64,000 nucleotides of DNA, taken from positions 434,001 through 498,000 of the forward strand of contig NZ_CP143889.1 of the NCBI RefSeq assembly GCF_036417355.1, written 5' to 3'. This stretch comes from Akkermansia sp. RCC_12PD (GTDB lineage: Bacteria; Verrucomicrobiota; Verrucomicrobiia; Verrucomicrobiales; Akkermansiaceae). The translations under genes and the position numbers were made by a program. Position 1 is the stretch's first letter, and the number at the start of each line of letters is the position of its first letter. The notes beneath the pieces were generated by a model. It ran no database searches. It was given only the letters and a program-made list of their open reading frames with translations, and was not told where the DNA came from. Below are positions 9,873 through 18,127 of this stretch, in pieces.

Positions 9873-10856
9873 TTAAAACTCAAACTGAAGACCCGCGCGC
9901 AGATAAAACCCGGGATCATAATGGCGTTTCTCCAGTTCATGATTCCCGTTGCTGGTCTTGAGCGTGCCGGAATTCCCGAAAGAAAAGCCTACGTCCGTCA
10001 TCAGCCTGGGACGCACGCTTCCCCAGCGGCCCAAACCGATATTGGCCCCCACTCCGGCAATGCCGGAAATCCACTCGAACTGCCGCACGCGGCGGTCATG
10101 ATGGATTGTCCAGGTACCGGACACGATGGAAACGAAAGGCCCCCACGTCAGCCCTTCTCCCACCTTCTTGGTGTAGGAAAGGCGCGCGCCTTCAAGCTGA
10201 AGGCTCCAGTTGTTGCCCGCCTTCCACTTGAACTGAAACACGGGGAGGAGGGGAGCTTCCCCAAGCTGGGGGTAGTAACCGATGCCGATGCCGTAGCTGA
10301 ACCGATCATTCAAAGGCCCGGCAATCATGGCATGGCCGCCGAAAAAGATATTGTTATGCGTCCAGGTATCAAAATCCGTGGAAATCTCCGGCGTCAAGCC
10401 AAACACCAGGCGCGTCTTCCCTGAAATAACGCAGGAGGCATTCATGTTCAGCCAGATCGTGTACAAGCGGTCCACATCCATTTCATCCGCCCCCTGCCCG
10501 TTGAACCAGGTCATCCGCAGGGCCGCTATTGCGGAAAAATCCCAGGAACCGCTGGACATGCGGCACAGGTTCACGTCCGTCAACCAGTTCTGGATATTTA
10601 CATGGCCATGCCCGTTTCGGGAATCCATCGGCCCCAGCAGCTCGAAAAAAGACTGGGTGGGAAAAATGGATCTGGTGGAAGAAGATTCCGACACTGGAGC
10701 CGGAGCGCTGTGGTAGCTTCCGGAATAAGACTCGGCGTAATAGGCGGAATCATAGCCATCGGAAGAATCGGAATCCGGGTAGGGGAGAGTTTCAGCCTGG
10801 GCTGCAAGGGACATGCCGGCCACAAGAGAGAGACTCGACAAAAATCGAATGGACAT
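9873..10856 (-). CDS. Outer-membrane beta-barrel protein of unknown function (DUF6268-like)
   Basis: About 327 residues from ATG 10856; the frame also allows an earlier start at 10895, but the later ATG places the signal peptide (SIRFLSSLSLVAGMSLAAQA) at the N-terminus. A low-complexity Ser/Tyr/Asp-rich linker follows (residues 22-60), then alternating aromatic strands such as RLVFGLTPEISTDF, FSYGIGIGYYPQLGEAPLLP and a final FYLRAGLQFEF ending in phenylalanine, as expected for an outer-membrane barrel recognised by BamA. The pattern resembles DUF6268 proteins. No role can be assigned. It is convergent with ugd and 54 bases downstream of a small membrane-protein gene. Confidence 0.75.
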   Translation of the reverse strand: MSIRFLSSLSLVAGMSLAAQAETLPYPDSDSSDGYDSAYYAESYSGSYHSAPAPVSESSSTRSIFPTQSFFELLGPMDSRNGHGHVNIQNWLTDVNLCRMSSGSWDFSAIAALRMTWFNGQGADEMDVDRLYTIWLNMNASCVISGKTRLVFGLTPEISTDFDTWTHNNIFFGGHAMIAGPLNDRFSYGIGIGYYPQLGEAPLLPVFQFKWKAGNNWSLQLEGARLSYTKKVGEGLTWGPFVSIVSGTWTIHHDRRVRQFEWISGIAGVGANIGLGRWGSVRPRLMTDVGFSFGNSGTLKTSNGNHELEKRHYDPGFYLRAGLQFEF

Positions 10857-10910
10857 GACGGGAAAATATATGCGCGCGTGCAAGCGGTCAATCAAAAGAT
10901 ATACAAATGA

Positions 10911-11198
10911 CTAATTAATTGATCCCCCCTGTCTGAACAGCAACGCAACCATCATCATTACGGCGACGAGAAACAGGTACCAGCGGGCAACTTTACTGTT
11001 CCGGATACACGCCCCCGCACACACAAGAGACACGACAAAACAAACCACCGCCACCAGGAGCATTCCCCGCCCCAGCATGGGAAAATCCAGCGCCCCTGCC
11101 CCCGCCGCGAGAAGCGTCCCCGCCACATACCCGGCAAACGACCACCTTAACCCCGCCAGCCAGGAAAAGAAGGCTGTTTTCCGTTGGCTCCGCTTCAT
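10911..11198 (-). CDS. Small hypothetical membrane protein
   Basis: 95 residues from ATG 11198. Three hydrophobic segments are visible (about residues 19-37 FAGYVAGTLLAAGAGALDF, 44-64 GMLLVAVVCFVVSLVCAGAC, and 72-88 WYLFLVAVMMMVALLF) with a basic N-terminus (MKRSQRKTAFF) and RNSKVAR between helices 2 and 3, consistent with a small inner-membrane protein. I do not recognise the family. It precedes the outer-membrane protein gene on the same strand and may share its transcript. Confidence 0.55.
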   Translation of the reverse strand: MKRSQRKTAFFSWLAGLRWSFAGYVAGTLLAAGAGALDFPMLGRGMLLVAVVCFVVSLVCAGACIRNSKVARWYLFLVAVMMMVALLFRQGGSIN

Positions 11199-11322
11199 AT
11201 AGCTACTGTGCGAGCCTCCTTGCGAATCTCAAGCAAAAAATTCGGAATCCTGATGGCATCAACGGAGAAATACCAGCTGAAAACCACAAAACAAGAATAC
11301 TAAAGAGTGGAACAAGTTGTCT

Positions 11323-12087
11323 TCATTCTTTTTGCCGTTTCCTTTCCTCGTGCCAACGGATGTTGGATACTTCCCTGGCTCTGCGGTCGCGTTGCGTAAT
11401 AGAATAGTTAAATTCCTCTAATTTCCTTTGAGCCAGATCAAGATCATAAACCGCCGGCGCTTTTCCATGCAGGATAAGACATAGTGTTTTCAGAACAGGC
11501 AGCATTTCACCAACTGAAGCATATCTTGTTTTTACCGTTTCAGGGGTAACAAAAGTAGCAGGATCTGTAAATCCCTTGAATGCCAATCCCGCATTTTTAT
11601 AAGTAAAACAAAGAACATCGTCACCTTTGGTCATAACCCAACAATCGTTACTCAATACTATTTCCTTATAAAGGGAAGGCATAGTCCAATAATTAAACGA
11701 AACCCACTCAAAAATGACCATATCAGTTCGTACACCGAAAATGCTTTTGGAATATCGGATATCCAGTGAACTATTTATACGACCCTTTTGATCGCAATAG
11801 AGGACAGTATTTCCCTCATCAGCAGTAAGAAAGAAAATTCCATTCTCCACTTTTAATCCATTGAGGATTTTTTTGAGATCAGGAGCCTTCTCCATGAGCT
11901 TCTTGCTTCCAAAATGAAATTCCGTATTTTTTAATCTACTCAATCCCTGCAATCTGATACTCTGAATAGCAGAACGTGTTGATGCATTTTCCTCCGGGAC
12001 TACTACCATAGGCTCCAGAGCGAAAGACAAAGCAGAAGCATATGACAGCACAATTAATTTTGCGAATATTTTTTTTATTTTAATCAT
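11323..12087 (-). CDS. Hypothetical secreted protein
   Basis: 254 residues with an N-terminal basic and hydrophobic stretch (IKIKKIFAKLIVLSYASALS) consistent with a signal peptide ending near SFALEP. The rest is soluble, with a charged C-terminus (RRAREVSNIRWHEERKRQKE). No catalytic motif is seen and the family is not recognised. Base composition is clearly more AT-rich than neighbouring metabolic genes and grades into the AT-rich island that follows, which may point to horizontal acquisition. Confidence 0.6.
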   Translation of the reverse strand: MIKIKKIFAKLIVLSYASALSFALEPMVVVPEENASTRSAIQSIRLQGLSRLKNTEFHFGSKKLMEKAPDLKKILNGLKVENGIFFLTADEGNTVLYCDQKGRINSSLDIRYSKSIFGVRTDMVIFEWVSFNYWTMPSLYKEIVLSNDCWVMTKGDDVLCFTYKNAGLAFKGFTDPATFVTPETVKTRYASVGEMLPVLKTLCLILHGKAPAVYDLDLAQRKLEEFNYSITQRDRRAREVSNIRWHEERKRQKE

Positions 12088-12369
12088 GGGATAATTGGTG
12101 CAATTGCCGTTGGGACAATTATATCGTTCCTATTACGACATAAAGATTATATTTGTCAACAATAATTATTAGATCAATAATAAAAAATTCATAGACATAT
12201 TTAATATTAAAAAATGTGAGAAAATAAATTAATATTAAATCCAACGTACGCATAATTGATAAATTCAGATTAACTCCGTATAAAGCTTTATTATCCTTAC
12301 CCCCTGCTATTAAAAATAGATCTTCCACTTTTTTCTCAAAACTACAATCTGCATCAACGCTTACGGAAG
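12088..12369. other. AT-rich intergenic stretch
   Basis: Very AT-rich with poly-A/T tracts. A 69-codon reverse frame (12119-12328) is present but has no recognisable features and biased Ile/Tyr/Leu content of the sort that arises from AT-rich DNA. No gene is called here. Confidence 0.5.
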
Positions 12370-12917
12370 CCGGGGGTTTCCAAAGTATTTTGCTGCTTCC
12401 TGTTTTATATCATCTTCCCATCCTATCTTGTCAAAAGTGAAAGAAGCAATATTCCTGTTGCTAACATAGAGGAATTTTGATCGAACCCTATCCAGCAGCA
12501 TTTCCTATTGCTGCTCCAAAGCCTTAATCCGTGTTTTTTCTTGCCGTTGTTCATATCTCTAGCGACTCAAGCAATCGTTCATAACGAGAGTCCAGTCCAT
12601 GCCTTTCGAGTATCTTTTGAATGGTTGGTTTAGAACAACTTTTAGCTTCCAGTTGAAGAAGATGCCCAATATATCCGCATCCTTTGGTGAGATATTGGAC
12701 ACTAAGTTCCAAGATTCGTCGTTCAACTTACTTGGGGAGTTGTTTGACGGTGGCTTTTATGGATGGGAGGCAGGCCTCGAAACCCTTCAAATCCGAGGGT
12801 TTGGAATCTACGCTTATACTCGTAGAAGCGTGTTCTTGAGATGCCCCGCTCCTGGCAGACTTTGGTGACATTGCCCAGCATTTGAACCAGTTGGAGCGCT
12901 TCAAGGCGCTCCCGCAT
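12370..12917 (-). pseudogene. Decayed IS481-like transposase (locus 1)
   Basis: The reverse strand starts at ATG 12917 with an HTH segment (VTKVCQERGISRTRFYEYKR, then GFRGLPPIHKSHRQTTP) typical of IS481-type transposases. A stop closes this frame near 12723. The next frame continues the same protein as RRILELSVQYLTKGCGYIGH, then KPTIQKILERHGLDSRYERL, and stops near 12555; a third frame runs on with further stops to about 12370. The DDE catalytic core is missing. This is therefore a frameshifted, truncated remnant. The same family occurs, also broken, near 60.2-61.1 kb. Confidence 0.75.
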
Positions 12918-12959
12918 GATTTTCGGTTCTACTTTAAAATCGGTGAATGAGTACTATCA

Positions 12960-13257
12960 AGACTAAAACAACAGAAAGAAGAACCCCGAAAGACAACGCC
13001 TGCTGCCCAAAAAACGTTCCAGTGAGCAATACAGACTAGCCATTGCTCGTAAGTTTAGCCTCTCTTCAAGCACGGTGGAGCGCATCATCCATGAACGCTT
13101 CCCTATCAAAATCAAGCAAGCCTTAAATTATCGTAATTTCGAGAACTACCTCCGCGTGCGGGGCCGTTATGAGCAGTCTCTCCAAAATCACGCTTCCCTC
13201 CAATTTTGGGTTGACCCATCAACCGCAAGAATAATCTATTTTACGGACAACCAATGA
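12960..13257 (+). pseudogene. Transposase-like HTH fragment, family uncertain
   Basis: A plus-strand frame without a clear start reads KKRSSEQYRLAIARKFSLSS, then STVERIIHERFPIKIKQALN, and ends at TGA 13257. The SSSTVERIIHERF part looks like a helix-turn-helix of the sort found at the N-terminus of ISL3-type transposases. No catalytic domain follows. It lies head-to-head with the IS481-like remnant. The transposase assignment is an inference from the HTH pattern and the context. Confidence 0.35.
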
Positions 13258-13270
13258 GAAATAACTCTAA

Positions 13271-13309
13271 AAACAAAAACCCGTAAATCATTTGATTTAC
13301 AGGTTTTGA
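13271..13309 (-). terminator. Terminator of the tRNA-Phe/tRNA-Pro transcript
   Basis: AAAACC-GTAAATCA and its complement form a hairpin directly after the CCA end of tRNA-Pro, followed on the minus strand by a T-rich run. Confidence 0.65.
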
Positions 13310-13311
13310 AA

Positions 13312-13388
13312 TGGTCGGGAAGACAGGATTCGAACCTGCGACATCCTGCTCCCAAAGCAGGCGCTCCACCAGGCTGAGCTACTTCCCG
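13312..13388 (-). tRNA. tRNA-Pro (anticodon UGG)
   Basis: The reverse strand folds as a tRNA: acceptor CGGGAAG pairs with CTTCCCG, the T arm carries GGTTCGAATCC, and the anticodon loop sits in GCCTGCTTTGGGAGCAGG with anticodon TGG. The CCA tail is encoded (13312-13314). It is 37 bases after tRNA-Phe on the same strand. Confidence 0.95.
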
Positions 13389-13425
13389 AATAAAAAGGTG
13401 GGATTAAAAAGAATTGGGATAAAAA

Positions 13426-13501
13426 TGGTGGCTCGGGACGGGATCGAACCGCCGACACGGGGATTTTCAATCCCCTGCTCTACCGACTGAGCTACCGAGC
13501 C
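13426..13501 (-). tRNA. tRNA-Phe (anticodon GAA)
   Basis: Acceptor GGCTCGG pairs with CCGAGCC, the T arm contains GGTTCGATCCC, and the anticodon stem-loop GGGGATTGAAAATCCCC has anticodon GAA. CCA is encoded (13426-13428). It is first in a two-tRNA transcript with tRNA-Pro. Confidence 0.95.
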
Positions 13502-13535
13502 ACTTGCTTGCACGAGGAACGTGCTTGCGGGGCGC

Positions 13536-13564
13536 AATCTATCACTGCCCTTTCAGGATTGCAA
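13536..13564 (-). promoter_or_regulatory. Sigma-70-type promoter of the tRNA-Phe/Pro unit
   Basis: On the minus strand TTGCAA (13564-13559) and TAGATT (13541-13536) are separated by 17 bases, placing the start of transcription about 28 bases before tRNA-Phe. Confidence 0.5.
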
Positions 13565-13666
13565 CAACAAAATACCATTTTTTCATTTTCTAGGCTTCAT
13601 GTCCGGCACGAGACGGGAAAAACATTTTCCAATCCCCCTGTCCCCTTTTGCATCTCCGCCGACCCG

Positions 13667-14599
13667 TCAGGAGGAAGCCTGTGCCAGCAGCCCGCTCAGC
13701 ACCATCGGAAAGATCAGCGCAACCCAGGACAAGGTGTGCAGCATCAGAGGAGGCATGTTTTTTTTCAATCTGTCCAGTACAAACATGAAGGCGCCCGCCA
13801 TGGCCAGGCCGTAATAAATCCAGGCATCAGCTGTGTATTCCTGCGCTGCGGCGGCCAGACAGAAAACCACGTAGATCACGATAACGCCCATCCAGACGAG
13901 AGCTACCATGTCGCGGGCAACGGAATCCTCCCCCTCTTTTTCCCGCTCTTCCTCGTTCCATCTTTCCCGGCTGAACATGCCCAGCACCACCAGAGCCGCG
14001 AGATACCAGGTGGACGTAGAAAGCTGGGAGCCCCAGCCGCCGCCCAGGCTACCGTAAAAATAGGCGGGAATGCCGGCGCCGGTAGCAAAGGCTACGGAGG
14101 CAAAGAAAGCCCCCAGGCCGAATCCCGGGGATATCCCTCCCCTCCGGTAAGGATTGGTGGAAAAGAACAGGAAAAGGATGCTGAATACGCCTGGAAGCAG
14201 GGCAAATTCAAAGATCACGACACCCAGCTGGAAAAACATGATCCACAATCCCGTCACGGCGGCCACCGCGATCAGCAGGCAGATGACGAAGCAGTGCCTT
14301 CTGGCGAACATCAGGCATTCATCCGTATGAACGGCGGGATCACCGCGGAAGACTTTAAGCACCCTGTCCAGCATGTTGACGCACCAGACGGCCACGAATA
14401 GGAACTGGTACAGCCAGGGAGAAGAAACAACCACCAGATGGGACTGGCTGACGGCAAAAGCCCAGGCCATGGCGGCACAAGGGATTTCCAGCCCCATCAG
14501 GGAAAACCACGCCCACCAGGGAGGCCTCTTCAAGAATTGTTCCATTTTTTGCAACATCATCCCGATAACAAGGCTCGTATCAAGCTCCGGCACCGTCAT
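13667..14599 (-). CDS. Hypothetical polytopic membrane protein
   Basis: 310 residues from ATG 14599 (MTVPELDTSLVIGMMLQKME). The frame is open further upstream to 14965, but that part lies opposite the ribosomal protein L31 gene and is an antisense artefact. A cytoplasmic-looking N-terminus is followed by several hydrophobic segments (for example FSLMGLEIPCAAMAWAFAV, FVICLLIAVAAVTGLWIMFF, VWMGVIVIYVVFCLAAAA). A charged loop RERWNEEEREKEGEDS sits between late helices. The family is not recognised. It is divergently transcribed from rpmE2. Confidence 0.65.
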   Translation of the reverse strand: MTVPELDTSLVIGMMLQKMEQFLKRPPWWAWFSLMGLEIPCAAMAWAFAVSQSHLVVVSSPWLYQFLFVAVWCVNMLDRVLKVFRGDPAVHTDECLMFARRHCFVICLLIAVAAVTGLWIMFFQLGVVIFEFALLPGVFSILFLFFSTNPYRRGGISPGFGLGAFFASVAFATGAGIPAYFYGSLGGGWGSQLSTSTWYLAALVVLGMFSRERWNEEEREKEGEDSVARDMVALVWMGVIVIYVVFCLAAAAQEYTADAWIYYGLAMAGAFMFVLDRLKKNMPPLMLHTLSWVALIFPMVLSGLLAQASS

Positions 14600-14630
14600 C
14601 GCCAAAGTTCCATTTTTTTCAAAGGCACGC

Positions 14631-14658
14631 TTGACATGGAGGTTAAGGTCCCTATACT
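14631..14658 (+). promoter_or_regulatory. Sigma-70-type promoter of rpmE2
   Basis: TTGACA (14631-14636), a 16-base spacer, and TATACT (14653-14658) stand 36 bases before the rpmE2 ATG. This is the closest match to the housekeeping consensus noticed in the window. Confidence 0.7.
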
Positions 14659-14693
14659 TGTGCTCCCTTGCGTTGGAAACGCAATACATGATC

Positions 14694-14969
14694 ATGAAGA
14701 AAGATATCCATCCCCAGTACAATCCGGTTGTCTTTGTCGACATCTCCACCGGCCGCCGTTTCGTGACCCGTTCCACCACCCGTTCCCCGAAGACGGAAGT
14801 TATCGACGGGGTTGAGCATTTCGTGATTTCCTGCGGTATCACCTCCGATTCCCACCCGTTCTTCACCGGCAAGAACCAGTTTGTGGACACCGAAGGCCGC
14901 ATCGACAAGTTCCAAAAGCGTTTCGGCTCCGTCCGCCGCAGCGGCGGCAAGCCCAAGCTCAACAAGTAA
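14694..14969 (+). CDS. rpmE2: Ribosomal protein L31, type B
   Basis: 91 residues beginning MKKDIHPQYNPVVFVDISTG and containing SDSHPFFTGK and VDTEGRIDKFQKRFG, diagnostic of L31. It lacks the CxxC zinc ligands of type A L31 (only one Cys, in ISCGI), so it is the type B or zinc-free form. L31 bridges the 30S and 50S subunits. ATG 14694 gives the canonical N-terminus; a longer upstream frame overlaps the divergent gene and is not used. It has a strong promoter before it and a terminator after it, so it is probably monocistronic. Confidence 0.95.
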   Translation: MKKDIHPQYNPVVFVDISTGRRFVTRSTTRSPKTEVIDGVEHFVISCGITSDSHPFFTGKNQFVDTEGRIDKFQKRFGSVRRSGGKPKLNK

Positions 14970-14994
14970 GAGCCGCTTCATTTCCATTTTCCCG

Positions 14995-15026
14995 CCCCGT
15001 TTTCTTCCCGGAAAACGGGGTTTTTC
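14995..15026 (+). terminator. Terminator of rpmE2
   Basis: CCCCGTTTTC and GAAAACGGGG form a perfect 10-bp stem around a 6-base loop, followed by TTTTTC, 25 bases after the stop. Confidence 0.85.
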
Positions 15027-15074
15027 ATTTGCAGGCTTCTCATTGCCCCGCTTTTCTGCTTCATTGGACTTATC

Positions 15075-16082
15075 ATGTCGCTGACCCCGGACCATTTTGA
15101 CAGCCAGTCTGCGGAACTCCTCCGTTCCGGCCGTCCCGTGCTGGCTGGCATCAGCGGCGGCCGGGATTCCATGGCCCTGCTTTCCCTGCTTTCCGGAATG
15201 GAAGGGTGCCGCGTCATTGCCTGCCATGTGCATCACGGCCTGCGCCTGGAGGCGGATGAAGAAGCGCAGTTCGTCCGGGAGTATGCCGCATCCACGGGCG
15301 TTCCATGCGTTTGGAGGCGGGCGGACGTGGCCGGCATGGCCCGCGTCCAGGGCATTTCCACGGAGGAAGCGGCCCGGAAAACACGGCAGAACCTGTTTCT
15401 GGAATGGGCCGCGGAATATCCCGGGGCGCTCGTAGCTCTGGCGCATCACCGCAACGACCAGCAGGAAACGGCCCTGCTCCATTTGTGCCGCGGGGCATCC
15501 GGCATTCACGGCATGTCCCCCGTATCCATCTGGGAAAACGGGCTGACTGTCGTACGCCCTCTGCTGAATTTTTCCAGAAAGGAAATCACCGCCTATCTGG
15601 AGGAGAAAAACATTCCGTGGAGGGAAGACGCCAGCAACCAGTCCACCGAATACACGAGAAACGCCCTGCGCCACCACATCATCCCCCATTTGGACAAAAT
15701 ATTCCGCAGGGACACCAGCCTTTCCTTTTCACGCGCCTGCCGGATTGAGAACCAAATCCGCACCGCCCTGGCCCAGGCTCTGGAAGCCATGGACCTGACC
15801 GACCCCCAGGGGCGGCTGTACCTTCCCGGCGTCAACAGCCTTCCGCAGGAGTTGAAGCAATGCGCCGTGCATCATTACCTCCGGCAACAGTCCATACCGG
15901 ACCTGACAGAAGCCGCCGTGCTCCGGGTCATGAAGATTCTGGATGCCGGAGGCCCTTCCCGTACATCCCTGCCCGGCGGAAAGATAGCCGTGCGCAAGGA
16001 AAAGCGGCTGTTTGTCAAAGACGCACCGCCGCAGATCAATAAAGGGGAGCCACGCCCTGCGGATACAACAGGTGGAATTTGA
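15075..16082 (+). CDS. tilS: tRNA(Ile)-lysidine synthase
   Basis: 335 residues, within the range of short-form TilS. The PP-loop ATPase motif SGGRDS (residues 27-32) is followed by CHVHHGLRLEADEEAQFVRE, ALAHHRNDQQETALLHLCRG and RPLLNFSRKEITAYL, all typical of the N-type ATP pyrophosphatase domain of TilS. TilS attaches lysine to cytidine 34 of tRNA-Ile (CAU) so that it reads AUA. The C-terminal part is short and would hold the tRNA-binding domain. The 3' end overlaps the convergent pta gene by 47 bases. ATG 15075 is the first start after the rpmE2 terminator. Confidence 0.92.
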   Translation: MSLTPDHFDSQSAELLRSGRPVLAGISGGRDSMALLSLLSGMEGCRVIACHVHHGLRLEADEEAQFVREYAASTGVPCVWRRADVAGMARVQGISTEEAARKTRQNLFLEWAAEYPGALVALAHHRNDQQETALLHLCRGASGIHGMSPVSIWENGLTVVRPLLNFSRKEITAYLEEKNIPWREDASNQSTEYTRNALRHHIIPHLDKIFRRDTSLSFSRACRIENQIRTALAQALEAMDLTDPQGRLYLPGVNSLPQELKQCAVHHYLRQQSIPDLTEAAVLRVMKILDAGGPSRTSLPGGKIAVRKEKRLFVKDAPPQINKGEPRPADTTGGI

Positions 16083-17127
16083 TGGCTTCATTGCCCACCA
16101 CCAGCGCGGTGCCGAACATTCTGTCTTCATCCGTCAAACGCGGAAGCTGGGCGATCGGAAAAAGCAGCCCCCCCAGAATCAGGCCGTAGTTGCACACGGA
16201 GGGCATCATGCAAATCAGTTTTTTGGAGATATCCGCCGCATCCAGTGTGGGAAACACCCACACGTCGCTGGGCTGGAGCAGGGAGGTGCGGTGCACGCGC
16301 ACACTGTAGGAGTCCGGAGACAGGGCAGCATCAATCTGAATTTCACCTTCCACGGTGATCTCATTGTCCAGACATTCCTTTTCCACAACGCTCCGGGCCA
16401 ATGCCGTGGCGGCACGGGTACGGTCCGCAGCCAGTTCCGGAACGGAACCGTCCGTTGAAGCGCTCAACATGGCCACGCGGACACTTTTGCCCAGCATGTG
16501 CCGGGCCATTTTGGCCGTTTCCACGGCAAAGTAGGCCATGTTCTCCACCGTGGGATCAGCGGTCACGCCCGTATCCGCCAGGAAGTAAATGCCCCGGCCT
16601 CCAAATTTTTCAGCAAATTCCGGAACCATAACGATGGAGATGGCAAACAGGGGCTTCGTGGGCACGGGGTCCTGCCGGTATTTGTTCACGGCGCGGAATA
16701 CGGAAGCCACTCTTTTCATGTTCCCGGCCACAATGGCGTCCGCCTGGCCGTAAAGCACCATCATGGCGGCAAAGTGCACCGGTTCGGAGACAATTTCCCG
16801 GGTATTCATGGGCAGGCCGTTCCCGAACATCTGTTCCGCCCGTTCATAACGGTCACAGAACATTTGAAGATCAGAGCTTTTTTCCGGTTCAATGATGCGT
16901 ACGAATTTCAGGGAAATTCCATTCATTTCCGCCATGCGCCGGATAATTTCCTTCCGGCCCAGCAAAATGGGAACACCAGCCTGTTCGTTCACGAAACGTT
17001 CGGAAACACGCAACACACGCACATCCTCCCCTTCCGGGAAAACGATGCGCTTGGGGTGCCGCTTCAGGTTGTCCAGCAGCGGCCCAGTGAAGTCATTCAA
17101 CGGAGAAAAACCTTGCCAATCACTCAT
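16036..17127 (-). CDS. pta: Phosphate acetyltransferase
   Basis: About 363 residues from ATG 17127 (MSDWQGFSPLNDF); an earlier start at 17181 is possible but less natural. Landmarks of the phosphotransacetylase fold are KRIVFPEGEDVRVLRVSERF, YGQADAIVAGNMKR, FLADTGVTADPTVENMA, VRVAMLSASTDGS and VEGEIQIDAALSPDS. The enzyme interconverts acetyl-CoA and acetyl phosphate for acetate production. It lacks the large N-terminal regulatory domain of the E. coli enzyme. No acetate kinase gene is adjacent. Its 3' end overlaps tilS by 47 bases in convergent orientation. A phosphate butyryltransferase role is the main alternative. Confidence 0.87.
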   Translation of the reverse strand: MSDWQGFSPLNDFTGPLLDNLKRHPKRIVFPEGEDVRVLRVSERFVNEQAGVPILLGRKEIIRRMAEMNGISLKFVRIIEPEKSSDLQMFCDRYERAEQMFGNGLPMNTREIVSEPVHFAAMMVLYGQADAIVAGNMKRVASVFRAVNKYRQDPVPTKPLFAISIVMVPEFAEKFGGRGIYFLADTGVTADPTVENMAYFAVETAKMARHMLGKSVRVAMLSASTDGSVPELAADRTRAATALARSVVEKECLDNEITVEGEIQIDAALSPDSYSVRVHRTSLLQPSDVWVFPTLDAADISKKLICMMPSVCNYGLILGGLLFPIAQLPRLTDEDRMFGTALVVGNEAIKFHLLYPQGVAPLY

Positions 17128-17272
17128 AATGTCACGTGTCCTATTCAATGGGACTCTAAAAAAACCTGTCCATAAAAGCAACTCATAAAGTCAAAGACCG
17201 CAAATAATCGGAAAAAACCGTTCTTCGGATTGAATCAGGCATGCCGCCATGCTAGCATGTGCCTTCCTCTTC

Positions 17273-18076
17273 ATGTATTGCGATTACCATACACATACGC
17301 CCCTGTGCCTGCACGCCTCCGGTACGCCGCAGGAATATGTGCAGTCAGCCGTTCGCGCCGGACTGCGGGAATACGGCATTTCTGACCACGCCCCTATGCA
17401 GGAGGAGCCGTTTGACGACTGGCGCATGAAGCAGGCGGACATGGGAGCCTATCTGGACTGGATCAGGGAGGCTACGGAACTCGCCGCCCCGCACGGGCTG
17501 GCGGTGAAGGCCGGACTGGAATGCGAATGGTTCCCGGGCATTGAGCCCTGGACGGATCACCTGCAAAGCCTGTATGCCTGGGATTACCTGATCGGTTCCG
17601 TCCATTATCTTGGAGAAAAGGAGGAATTCGACAACCCCTACAAGATGGATTTCTGGAACACGACGGATGTGGAGGATGCCTGGGAACAATACTGGAAACG
17701 CTTCCGGGACATGGCAGCCTCAGGCTTGTTCCAAATCATGGGCCATGCGGACCTGATCAAGAAGTTCGGCTTCCGGCCCGGCGGAGACCTGCGCCGCTAT
17801 TATGAACCAGCCCTGGAAGCCATAAGCCGGTCCGGCGCCTGTCTGGAGATCAATACAGCCGGATGGCACAACAAGTGCGCCGAACAGTATCCGGACGAAC
17901 TTTTCCTGCGGCTGGCGGCAGAAATGGATATTCCCCTGACCATCAGTTCGGACGCCCATGCTCCGGAAAACATCGGCCGGGATTTTGACCGCGCCGCGGA
18001 ACTGGCGCGCCGGGCCGGGTTCAGGCAACTCGCCTCTTTCGATTCAGGGAGTATGCTGCTGCATCCTCTGAATTGA
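17273..18076 (+). CDS. PHP-family histidinol-phosphatase-like hydrolase
   Basis: About 267 residues from ATG 17273 (MYCDYHTHTPLCLHASG); ATG 17249 would add eight hydrophobic residues. All PHP metal ligands are visible: HTH near residue 6, GISDHAPM, GLECEW, IGSVHYL, GHADLIKKFG and SSDAHAPE. The family hydrolyses phosphate esters, most often histidinol phosphate (HisJ/HisK type) in histidine synthesis. No other his biosynthesis gene is nearby, so the substrate is not certain. It is divergent from pta and convergent with a secreted protein gene. Confidence 0.85.
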   Translation: MYCDYHTHTPLCLHASGTPQEYVQSAVRAGLREYGISDHAPMQEEPFDDWRMKQADMGAYLDWIREATELAAPHGLAVKAGLECEWFPGIEPWTDHLQSLYAWDYLIGSVHYLGEKEEFDNPYKMDFWNTTDVEDAWEQYWKRFRDMAASGLFQIMGHADLIKKFGFRPGGDLRRYYEPALEAISRSGACLEINTAGWHNKCAEQYPDELFLRLAAEMDIPLTISSDAHAPENIGRDFDRAAELARRAGFRQLASFDSGSMLLHPLN

Positions 18077-18092
18077 TGCAGCATAAATCAAG

Positions 18093-18116
18093 GCCGCCCT
18101 TTCCCGCCTGGGCGGC
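18093..18116. terminator. Possible shared hairpin between convergent genes
   Basis: GCCGCCC and GGGCGGC enclose a 10-base loop midway between the PHP gene and the convergent gene. No clear T run follows on either side, so terminator function is only possible. Confidence 0.35.
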
Positions 18117-18127
18117 AACCTGTCGTG

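Noticed and set aside
12119-12328. 69-codon minus-strand frame
   Set aside because: AT-rich composition alone explains it; no start signal or domain.
14600-14965. N-terminal extension of the 13667-14599 membrane protein
   Set aside because: This part is opposite rpmE2; the ATG at 14599 gives a natural start.
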